From: an uncultured Oscillospiraceae bacterium
GTDB lineage: Bacteria > Bacillota > Clostridia > Oscillospirales > Oscillospiraceae
Reading direction: 5' to 3'
Assembly: GCA_934615645.1 (NCBI GenBank)
Contig: CAKTTR010000058.1
Location: 1 to 11,754, forward strand
Length of the DNA stretch: 11,754 nucleotides
Each line of letters starts with the position of its first letter. The first letter of the stretch is position 1. The notes under the pieces were generated by a model, which saw nothing but the letters and a program-made list of their open reading frames with translations, made no database searches and was not told the DNA's origin. The translations under genes were made by a program, and so were the position numbers. Below are positions 6,236 to 11,754 of this stretch, piece after piece.

Positions 6236-7960
6236 CTATTTGGCAGGCTTAAAGCTGTCCTTCAGCAGAACGCTGCGGTTAAAGACAGGGTGGGCCGCCG
6301 TGCTGTCGCGGTTATCCAGGCAGAAATAACCGACGCGCATAAACTGGAACGACGGCGCGGTCCGGTTTGCGCGGCCCTCGCCCAGGGCGTCAAACGCCTG
6401 CAGCTGGGGCAGCAGCCCGGCTTCGATCTTGCAGCCCTGCAGGACCTGCAGGGACGCGGGGTCGATATAATCCAGGAAATCCTTCTCCGGGCCGTCCGGG
6501 TCCGGATCGGTGAAGAGATTGCCGTACAGGCGGACCTCAGCGTCCAGCGCGGCAGCAGCGTCGACCCAGTGGATCGTCGCGCCCTTGACCTTCCGGCCAT
6601 CGGCGGGGTTGCCGCCCCGGGAGTCCGGGTCGTATTCGCAGAGAATCTCTGTTACATTGCCGTCTTCGTCCTTCACGCAGCCGGTGCAGGTGACAAGATA
6701 CGCGCCCTTGAGCCGGACCTCGTTGCCCGGGTACATGCGCTTATACTTCGGGGCCGGGACCTCCATAAAGTCCTCCGCCTCGACCCAGAGGTTCCGGGAG
6801 AAGGTGATCTCATGGCTTCCTTGCTCCGGATGCAGCGGATTGTTCTCCACCGTAAAGGTCTCCTGCTGGTCTGCCGGGTAGTTTGTGACGGTCAGCTTGA
6901 CCGGGTGCAGCACGGCCATGGTCCGCTCGGCTGTCTCGTTCAGGTCCTCCCGCAGGCAGTATTCCAGGAAGGCATACTCCACCGTGGAGGCCGCCTTGGA
7001 AACGCCGATGCGCTCCGTGAAATTCCGGATAGACGCCGGCGTGTAGCCCCGGCGACGCAGGCCGCACAGGGTCGGCATCCGGGGGTCGTCCCACCCGGAG
7101 ACGTACTGCTCCTCCACCAGGCGGCGCAGCTTGCGCTTGGACATGACGGTATAGTTGATCCCCAGGCGGGCAAATTCGATCTGCCGGGGGTGGCTCGGCA
7201 GGTCCAGATGCTCTACGACCCAGTTATATAGGGGCCGGTGGGCCTCAAATTCCAAGCTGCACAGGGAGTGGGTGATTCCCTCCAGGGCGTCCTGGATCGG
7301 GTGGGCAAAGTCGTACATGGGGTAGATGCACCAGGCGTCGCCCTGGCGGTGATGATGGATGTTGCGGATGCGGTAAATGACCGGGTCGCGCATATTGAAA
7401 TTGCCGGAGGCCAGGTCGATCTTCGCCCGCAGGGTCCGCGTCCCCTCCGGGAATTCCCCGGCGCGCATCCGGGCGAAAAGATCGAGGTTCTCCTCCACAG
7501 AGCGGTCCCGATACGGTGAGACGGCGGGGACGCCGATCTGGCCGCGGTTTTCCTTAAACTCCTCCGGCGTCAGGTCGCAGACATAGGCCAGGCCCTTTTT
7601 GATGAGGTCCACCGCAAAGGCGTAGTCCTGCTCAAAATAATCCGACCCATAGAAGAAACGGTCGCCCCAGTCAAAGCCCAGCCAGTGGATATCATTCTGG
7701 ATGGCGTCGACATATTCGACGTCCTCCTTGGCGGGGTTGGTATCGTCCATCCGCAGGTTACACAGGCCGCCAAATTTCTCCGCCGTGCCGAAATCAATAC
7801 ACAGGGCCTTGCAGTGGCCGATGTGCAGATAGCCGTTGGGCTCCGGCGGAAAGCGGGTGTGGACCGTCATCCCGGCAAATTGGCCGCCGGGGGCAATATC
7901 CTCCGCAATAAAGGCATGAATAAAATTCATGGATTCGTTTTTCGTCAGCTCTTCCGCCAT
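6236..7960 (-). CDS. glnS: glutaminyl-tRNA synthetase
   Basis: 574-aa class I aminoacyl-tRNA synthetase that charges tRNA-Gln with glutamine and ATP in the cytoplasm. The first signature PPEPNGYLHIGH is at residues 38-49, the second, VMSKRKL, at 272-278, and the length is normal for bacterial GlnRS. The specific layout (RMDDTNPAKED after the HIGH region, then DFAHPIQDALEGITHSLCSLEFEAHRPLY) is that of GlnRS rather than GluRS. The C-terminal half forms the two-barrel anticodon-binding part. Start ATG at 7960 is preceded by AGGAGGG. It has its own promoter, with no T-box in its 5' region. Many Clostridia charge tRNA-Gln indirectly through GatCAB; whether this genome has both routes cannot be seen here. 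Confidence 0.98.
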   Translation of the reverse strand: MAEELTKNESMNFIHAFIAEDIAPGGQFAGMTVHTRFPPEPNGYLHIGHCKALCIDFGTAEKFGGLCNLRMDDTNPAKEDVEYVDAIQNDIHWLGFDWGDRFFYGSDYFEQDYAFAVDLIKKGLAYVCDLTPEEFKENRGQIGVPAVSPYRDRSVEENLDLFARMRAGEFPEGTRTLRAKIDLASGNFNMRDPVIYRIRNIHHHRQGDAWCIYPMYDFAHPIQDALEGITHSLCSLEFEAHRPLYNWVVEHLDLPSHPRQIEFARLGINYTVMSKRKLRRLVEEQYVSGWDDPRMPTLCGLRRRGYTPASIRNFTERIGVSKAASTVEYAFLEYCLREDLNETAERTMAVLHPVKLTVTNYPADQQETFTVENNPLHPEQGSHEITFSRNLWVEAEDFMEVPAPKYKRMYPGNEVRLKGAYLVTCTGCVKDEDGNVTEILCEYDPDSRGGNPADGRKVKGATIHWVDAAAALDAEVRLYGNLFTDPDPDGPEKDFLDYIDPASLQVLQGCKIEAGLLPQLQAFDALGEGRANRTAPSFQFMRVGYFCLDNRDSTAAHPVFNRSVLLKDSFKPAK

Positions 7961-8004
7961 ACCTGGCCCTCCTGTATCCTAGCATGATTGCAGTGATTTT
8001 CATT

Positions 8005-8033
8005 ATTATATACCAGAAAAAAGCAAAACGCAA
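8005..8033 (-). promoter_or_regulatory. glnS promoter
   Basis: TATAAT (8005-8010) with a weak TTGCGT (8028-8033) at 17-bp spacing on the minus strand. The predicted start near 7998 leaves about 38 nt of leader before the glnS ATG, too short for a T-box. The promoter overlaps the psd terminator. Confidence 0.6.
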
Positions 8034-8046
8034 CACGCGCTTTGCT
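8017..8046 (-). terminator. intrinsic terminator of the phospholipid operon
   Basis: On the minus strand, AGCAAAGCGC (8037-8046) pairs with GCGTTTTGCT (8022-8031), 10 bp with one G-U and a 5-nt loop, followed by a T-run to 8017. It begins 8 nt after the psd stop. An alternative overlapping stem ACACGCG/CGCGTGT also exists just upstream. Confidence 0.85.
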
Positions 8047-8054
8047 TTCGCGTG

Positions 8055-8906
8055 TCACGTTTTTTCCAGCTTTACCGTCCCGATGCGCTGGCCCAGGTGC
8101 ACCGGTGTCTCCCGACCCTGACGGGAAGCGTCCAGCAGCGCCGCATCCGGTGTGATGCGGCCGGGTTCCAGCAATAGGATCACTGTGCTGCCGCCGTATT
8201 GGAACAGGCCCTTTTCCTCGCCCCGGACAAAGGGCCCCGTCTGCTTCCGGTTTACGATCCGCCCCACCAGCATCGCGCCGACCTCCAGCTGGACCGCGTG
8301 ACCCAGATGCGCCGCCTCCAGGACGGTATACGCGCGGCAGTTCTGGCAAAAGACCGGCCCCCGGGCCAGCGCCACCGGGCGGACCGTATGCAGGACCCCC
8401 GGCAGGAAGCCATAGTCTGCGATCACTCCGTTATCCGGGAAACAATAGCGGTGATAGTGCCGCACCGCCAAGCGGAACACCAGGCACCAGCCGCCAGCAA
8501 ACGGCGCGGCCAGCGCCTCGTTGCCCAGCAGCTGCGCCAGGGTATACCGGCTCTGCTTTGCCGGGATGACCGCGCCCTGCTCCACCGGGTAGGCACTGAG
8601 CAGCCCATCGCACGGGGCGATCAGCGCCGCCGGGTTCTGGTCGACCGGGCGCAGCTCCGGCCGAATGCGGCGGCAGAAGAAGTCATTAAAGCTTGCATAA
8701 CGGGCAGGCACATAGTCGCCCAGGTCGATTCCCTGCCGCCGGACGAATGACCTGATAAGCAGCCGGGAGGCAGGCCTGTCCAGCAGCGCACCGGCAAGCT
8801 TGGAAAACCAGCGGCTGCACAGGGGCCGCAGCAGCGCCCGCCCCAGCGCCGTCCCGTAGAGAAAGCGCAGCGCAGCGCTCTCCCGGTTTTTCTCACCCCG
8901 CTTCAC
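8055..8906 (-). CDS. psd: phosphatidylserine decarboxylase proenzyme
   Basis: 283-aa membrane-associated enzyme that converts phosphatidylserine to phosphatidylethanolamine, the last step after PssA. The self-processing motif is GGST at 238-241 (QYGGSTVILLLEPG): cleavage before Ser240 should give a beta chain of 239 and an alpha chain of 44 residues carrying the pyruvoyl group. APCDG at 97-101 supplies the Asp of the triad. In the His motif this protein reads HYHRYCFP (150-157); by eye the position of the E. coli catalytic His147 is Cys155 here. The start is a GTG at 8906 overlapping the pssA TGA as GTGA; the SD is weak, which suggests coupling. The open frame runs further upstream into pssA and has no support there. 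Confidence 0.94.
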   Translation of the reverse strand: MKRGEKNRESAALRFLYGTALGRALLRPLCSRWFSKLAGALLDRPASRLLIRSFVRRQGIDLGDYVPARYASFNDFFCRRIRPELRPVDQNPAALIAPCDGLLSAYPVEQGAVIPAKQSRYTLAQLLGNEALAAPFAGGWCLVFRLAVRHYHRYCFPDNGVIADYGFLPGVLHTVRPVALARGPVFCQNCRAYTVLEAAHLGHAVQLEVGAMLVGRIVNRKQTGPFVRGEEKGLFQYGGSTVILLLEPGRITPDAALLDASRQGRETPVHLGQRIGTVKLEKT

Positions 8907-9595
8907 AATCGCAGCAGCTTTCCGACCAGGGCCAGCGCAAATTCCAGTGCACCGATCCCAATCATCAGTAAAATCCCCCGCAGACCGGGCTTTTGGATCC
9001 GGAATTTTGCCAAAAATCCGAACCCTACCAGCAGCGCCGTGCCAAAATAGATGAGGGAGATATCCGCCGTCGTAATATACTGCAGCAGCAGGATAAACGG
9101 AAAAATCAGGCACGCCGATGTCACCGGCAGGCCGGTGTAAAATGTCCGGTGGTGCCCCTCGCGGCTCTGGTACACCTCTTCGGCTACATTAAAAAACGCC
9201 AGCCGGATCAGGGCCGCCAGAATATACAGCACCAGCACCGCATACAAAAGCCCAATCAGCCCAATGCGCGGCCAGATGCTGGACGCAGCGCGCAGACTGG
9301 CGATCACCGGCGAATAGCGCATGAGTGCGATACCGATGCACGCAGGCAGGACGCCGAAGGCGACGAGGTCCGTCAGCGAGTCGATCTGGATGCCAAATTG
9401 GCGCTCCAGCTCCGTCCGGTCCTTCTTGCGGCGGGCAACGCGGCCGTCAAATGCGTCAAACAGGCCGCACAGCAGCAAAAAAAGCGACCCCAACACCGGA
9501 TGCCCCGGCCCACTCAGGGAGACAAAGATTCCCGTCACGGCAGAAGCCAGGGAAAAATAGGTCAAAACGACCGTATAATCATAGACACCAACCAT
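8903..9595 (-). CDS. pssA: CDP-diacylglycerol-serine O-phosphatidyltransferase
   Basis: 230-aa integral membrane enzyme of the CDP-alcohol phosphatidyltransferase family; it joins CDP-diacylglycerol and serine into phosphatidylserine. The catalytic motif is visible: D47, D50-G51-x2-A54-R55, then G68-x3-D72-x3-D76. The gap between AR and G is 12 residues, longer than the usual 8, with a charged RKKDRTELER insert. About six hydrophobic segments follow the expected membrane layout. Start ATG at 9595 with GGGAAGGG upstream was preferred to a 25-residue longer reading that runs into the preceding gene. It is followed directly by psd (GTGA overlap), so PS made here feeds PE synthesis. Confidence 0.94.
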   Translation of the reverse strand: MVGVYDYTVVLTYFSLASAVTGIFVSLSGPGHPVLGSLFLLLCGLFDAFDGRVARRKKDRTELERQFGIQIDSLTDLVAFGVLPACIGIALMRYSPVIASLRAASSIWPRIGLIGLLYAVLVLYILAALIRLAFFNVAEEVYQSREGHHRTFYTGLPVTSACLIFPFILLLQYITTADISLIYFGTALLVGFGFLAKFRIQKPGLRGILLMIGIGALEFALALVGKLLRL

Positions 9596-9614
9596 AAAAA
9601 GCCCTTCCCGCCGC

Positions 9615-10721
9615 TCACAGCGCGTGGCGGCTTTCCGCTGCTGGGCTTTTGTGCAGCAGATAGTCCGCAAATGTCAAAATCCCGCAGAAGATAATGCAAA
9701 TATAGAATGAGATTGAGCGGCTGAGCAGCTCCAGACTCGCCGCCGCCTGGGCCGTCAGAACGACCTGGAAGCCGCGCAGCATCAGGTAGTCCGCCACGCC
9801 CATAGCCCCGGGGATGGGGATGAAGTTCGAGCCCAGCACGGCATAGCCCTGGATGGCCCAGAGCCGCAGCGCCGCAGCGGGCGGCGCGCCAGCTGCCAAC
9901 GCCGTGCAGGCGGTCACTGCAATGTGTGCCGTCCGCTGGGCGAGATTAAGTAGAAATACCCGCAGGAACATCCGCCGCTCGCCCTGCAGGGCCAGCACGC
10001 ACTGGCCGTATTCATCCATCCGCCGCTGCAGCTTCTGGCGCTTTCTCTCCGCATGGCGCAACAGATGCAGCGCCGTCAAAAGCCGCAGTACGCCAAAGCA
10101 GATACGCTCCAGCAGCCGCTGGTTTTTGATGAGCAGGACGTAAAACCCCGTCAACGCGATCTGGATCAGCAGCCCGATGGCGACCATCAGGCGCATCGGC
10201 AGATCAAACGCAAGAAACACGCCCGGGAAGCATACCAGGATCAAAATACCGATGACGACGATGGCCAAGGTATACATCGCCAAATTTGCCAGCAGCGCCG
10301 CGGTGGACGCCATGCCAGAGATACCATCGCGCATCATAAAAAATGCGCAGGCAGGCTGGCCGCCGGTGGCAGAGGGAGTGATGGCGGAGAAGTAGATATC
10401 TGACGCCGCATAAGCCAGGCCCCGGCCCATCCGGATGCGGGGGCCAAAGGGGCGGCATGCCGTGGCGACGGCAGCGGCCTCGGAAAAGATATAAAGGAAC
10501 ATGCAGCCGGCCGCAGCGGCCAGCCAGCCCGGCTTTGCGCCCCGCAGCATTTTCATAAAATCATGCCAGGAAAACGCCCGGTTCTGCGAGACGATGACCC
10601 AGACCGTCAGCGCAGCAATGGCCAGCGCCAGCAGGGTCAGGAGGTTCCGTGTCCTAGGGCGCATAGGTTCTTTCTGCGCGGCCTCCTGCCGCATGTTGTT
10701 TGCGTTTTGTTCTCGGTTCAA
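9615..10721 (-). CDS. UPF0104/MprF-type (lysylphosphatidylglycerol synthase transmembrane domain) membrane protein
   Basis: 368-aa polytopic membrane protein resembling the flippase half of MprF (family LPG_synthase_TM / UPF0104). Visible family marks are TPSATGGQP at 115-123 in the N-terminal part and PIPGAMGVAD around residue 310. Several hydrophobic segments (from about residue 27) surround a basic loop, HAERKRQKLQRRMDEYG. No aminoacyl-transferase domain is present, so lysine transfer is not expected; a role in moving or handling a lipid is inference from family and context. The start is TTG at 10721, preferred because AGGAGG lies 6 nt upstream and it overlaps the PAP2 stop as TTGA; ATG codons at 10 and 20 are alternatives. 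pssA starts 19 nt after its stop. Confidence 0.88.
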   Translation of the reverse strand: MNREQNANNMRQEAAQKEPMRPRTRNLLTLLALAIAALTVWVIVSQNRAFSWHDFMKMLRGAKPGWLAAAAGCMFLYIFSEAAAVATACRPFGPRIRMGRGLAYAASDIYFSAITPSATGGQPACAFFMMRDGISGMASTAALLANLAMYTLAIVVIGILILVCFPGVFLAFDLPMRLMVAIGLLIQIALTGFYVLLIKNQRLLERICFGVLRLLTALHLLRHAERKRQKLQRRMDEYGQCVLALQGERRMFLRVFLLNLAQRTAHIAVTACTALAAGAPPAAALRLWAIQGYAVLGSNFIPIPGAMGVADYLMLRGFQVVLTAQAAASLELLSRSISFYICIIFCGILTFADYLLHKSPAAESRHAL

Positions 10722-11407
10722 GCTGTGCCTCCTGCTGTGGGGCGCGCGGTGCGCCGGTTCAAAAATTCAAAGAAACGGCCTGTGCGCCATCTTTTCGCCA
10801 AATACTGCCCGGCCTCCGCCGCGAGGATCCCAGCGGGGATATCCACCAGCACATGCTGCTTGACGAGGACCACGGAGCAGCAGACAAGCAGGGTAAACAC
10901 AAGCGACACCCAGCGATACCACGAGCCGACGCGCTTTAGCTGCCAAGCGCCCCGCAGGCAGACCCAGCTGGCCAGGCAATGCAGAGACGGGAAAAGGTTC
11001 ACCGGTGCATCCGCCCGATAGATCAGCCGGGTCAGCCAGCTGAAAACATCCCGCCCCGGGACCTCCGGCCGGACCATCGTTGTCGGCACGGCCAAAAACA
11101 GCACCAGGCAGATGGCCTTCGCGAGGATCTCCCCCGACAGGACCCGGCTGCCCACGGCCTCGCTCTCCCGGGCGATGAGCACATACCCGATCCCCCACTG
11201 GGCATATGCCAGAATATACACCACGATAAACGCCGGGACGAATGGCACCTGCGCATCCAGCGGCAGGGCCATTTGCACATGCGATCTCGCAGCGGTCAAG
11301 CAGGAGGTGAGATAATACGTCGCAAAATTCATCACCAGGACGCTAAGCAGCGGCAGCACAGCGTAACGGGGGATGAGACGTCTTTTGTTTTCTTTCAATT
11401 TTGTCAT
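10718..11407 (-). CDS. PAP2-family membrane phosphatase/phosphotransferase
   Basis: 229-aa membrane protein with several hydrophobic segments. The PAP2 active-site pattern is present in its second and third parts: PSLH at 140-143 and KQHVLVD at 183-189 (H185 and D189), with a plausible first part VRPEVPGRD at 112-120. The pattern is closer to the PAP2_3/inositol-phosphorylceramide-synthase branch than to classical PgpB (SLH in place of SGH, and KQH rather than SRxxxxxH). It may dephosphorylate a lipid phosphate such as phosphatidate or phosphatidylglycerophosphate, or transfer a head group; sequence does not decide. First gene of the phospholipid operon, 54 nt from the predicted transcript start. 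The ribosome site before the ATG is weak (TTAAGAAAC). Confidence 0.88.
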   Translation of the reverse strand: MTKLKENKRRLIPRYAVLPLLSVLVMNFATYYLTSCLTAARSHVQMALPLDAQVPFVPAFIVVYILAYAQWGIGYVLIARESEAVGSRVLSGEILAKAICLVLFLAVPTTMVRPEVPGRDVFSWLTRLIYRADAPVNLFPSLHCLASWVCLRGAWQLKRVGSWYRWVSLVFTLLVCCSVVLVKQHVLVDIPAGILAAEAGQYLAKRWRTGRFFEFLNRRTARPTAGGTA

Positions 11408-11467
11408 GTTTCTTAATTATTCTTAAAATCCGGAAATTTTTCTTCGAAAATCATGTATTTTTACGGT

Positions 11468-11496
11468 ATTATAGCACATTTTTTACCATTTTTCAA
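11468..11496 (-). promoter_or_regulatory. promoter of the phospholipid operon
   Basis: TTGAAA (11491-11496), 17-bp spacer, TATAAT (11468-11473), with TG one base before the -10 (extended -10) on the minus strand. Transcription should begin near 11461. Confidence 0.88.
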
Positions 11497-11539
11497 GTCA
11501 TTTGCCGCCGCAGGCATTGGGGCGCGGTTTTGGGCATAG

Positions 11540-11573
11540 AAAACCCCCTGGGGCGCTGCAGCACCCCAGGGGG
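11540..11573 (-). terminator. intrinsic terminator of the SLH-protein gene
   Basis: 13-bp GC-rich stem (arms 11544-11556 and 11561-11573, loop TGCA) followed on the minus strand by TTTTC. As minus-strand RNA the stem is complete with one G-U pair; as plus-strand RNA the same position is a C-A mismatch, so it fits a minus-strand terminator. It lies about 100 nt after the SLH stop and just before the phospholipid-operon promoter. Confidence 0.8.
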
Positions 11574-11601
11574 CCGGGTGCGGGTGTGGGCCCGCGCCCG
11601 G
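11574..11601 (+). repeat. second GC-rich inverted repeat abutting the terminator
   Basis: Arms CCGGGTGCGGG (11574-11584) and CCCGCGCCCGG (11591-11601) with a 6-nt loop, starting at the base after the terminator stem. It is fully paired (one G-U) only as plus-strand RNA; as minus-strand RNA one C-A mismatch appears. No U-run follows. Role unknown. Confidence 0.5.
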
Positions 11602-11643
11602 TTAGAAAGGAAATAAAGAATGAAGAAGCTAGCAATTTTATGC

Positions 11644-11660
11644 GGGGAGCACCGCTCCCC
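11644..11660 (-). repeat. short perfect hairpin just after the SLH gene
   Basis: GGGGAGC/GCTCCCC, 7 bp with a 3-nt loop (11644-11650 / 11654-11660), 17 nt after the SLH stop on the minus strand. No U-run, so it is at most a 3'-end stabilising or weak terminator structure ahead of the stronger terminator at 11540-11573. Confidence 0.45.
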
Positions 11661-11677
11661 TATTTGGCCCTACAGGC

Positions 11678-11754
11678 TTACTTGACGATCTTCGTCGCAA
11701 ACCGCTGCAGGATGGCTGCTGCCTGGGCGCGGGTCGCGTTGGCCGTCGGCTGCA
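11678..11754 (-). CDS. C-terminal end of an S-layer-homology (SLH) domain protein (cut by window edge)
   Basis: Only the last 24 codons plus stop are visible: QPTANATRAQAAAILQRFAT then KIVK and TAA. The pattern TRAQAAAILQRF is the typical end of an SLH repeat (TRAEAAAMLARF-like), a domain that anchors exported proteins to secondary cell-wall polymers in Firmicutes. The rest of the protein, including its main function, lies to the right of the window. A terminator follows at 11540-11573. Confidence 0.8.
   Translation of the reverse strand, partial: QPTANATRAQAAAILQRFATKIVK

Noticed and set aside
6095..7231. 378-codon plus-strand frame opposite glnS
   Set aside because: Shadow of glnS, starts inside the T-box promoter region, no domain recognised.
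11620..11685. Plus-strand 21-codon reading frame beginning MKKLAILCGEHR, with AAAGGAA upstream
   Set aside because: Very short, overlaps the end of the SLH gene, contains the SLH-side hairpin in its coding part and has no visible promoter. Kept only as a remark beside the hairpin pair.
1..11754. CRISPR arrays, insertion sequences, tRNA or rRNA genes
   Set aside because: No direct-repeat array, transposase, terminal inverted repeats or cloverleaf sequence was seen when reading both strands.

Overview
The window looks like chromosomal DNA of a GC-rich, low-oxygen Firmicute, most likely a gut Clostridia of the Oscillospiraceae/Ruminococcaceae type. The evidence is strong GGAGG ribosome sites, TTGACA/TATAAT promoters, two T-box riboswitches, ferredoxin-linked 2-oxoacid metabolism, a glutaminyl-tRNA synthetase gene and an S-layer-homology protein end. 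The taxonomic guess is inference. Every gene supported here is on the minus strand, so the window reads naturally from right to left.

Right end (11754 to about 8000): the last 24 codons of an S-layer-homology (SLH) domain protein are followed by an intrinsic terminator. A four-gene phospholipid operon then begins at a near-consensus promoter: PAP2-type membrane phosphatase, UPF0104/MprF-type membrane protein, phosphatidylserine synthase (pssA) and phosphatidylserine decarboxylase (psd). Two of the three junctions are 4-nt stop/start overlaps, and the operon ends at a good terminator that overlaps the next promoter. The pathway is CDP-diacylglycerol to phosphatidylserine to phosphatidylethanolamine.

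Middle (7960 to 6100): glnS, followed by a perfect GC-rich hairpin without a U-run and a second, bulged inverted repeat.

Left half (6101 to 1): two consecutive transcription units, each with its own consensus promoter and its own T-box leader of about 320 nt. The first encodes a 755-aa fusion of an XRE-type helix-turn-helix, a cupin and an AMP-forming acyl-CoA ligase. The second encodes a small P-loop ATPase and then the delta (2x4Fe-4S), alpha, beta and gamma subunits of a 2-oxoacid:ferredoxin oxidoreductase of the VOR/KOR type; gamma is cut by the window edge. In both leaders the terminator/antiterminator switch can be drawn base by base, and both carry UGGU in the T-box bulge.

The main point of interest is the logic of this pair. 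T-boxes switch genes ON when a tRNA is uncharged, that is when an amino acid is short. An acyl-CoA ligase and a ferredoxin-dependent oxidoreductase under T-box control therefore suggest amino-acid synthesis from scavenged carboxylic acids (acid to acyl-CoA, then reductive carboxylation to a 2-oxoacid) rather than amino-acid fermentation. The amino acid could not be fixed from sequence alone: Phe and Leu fit best.
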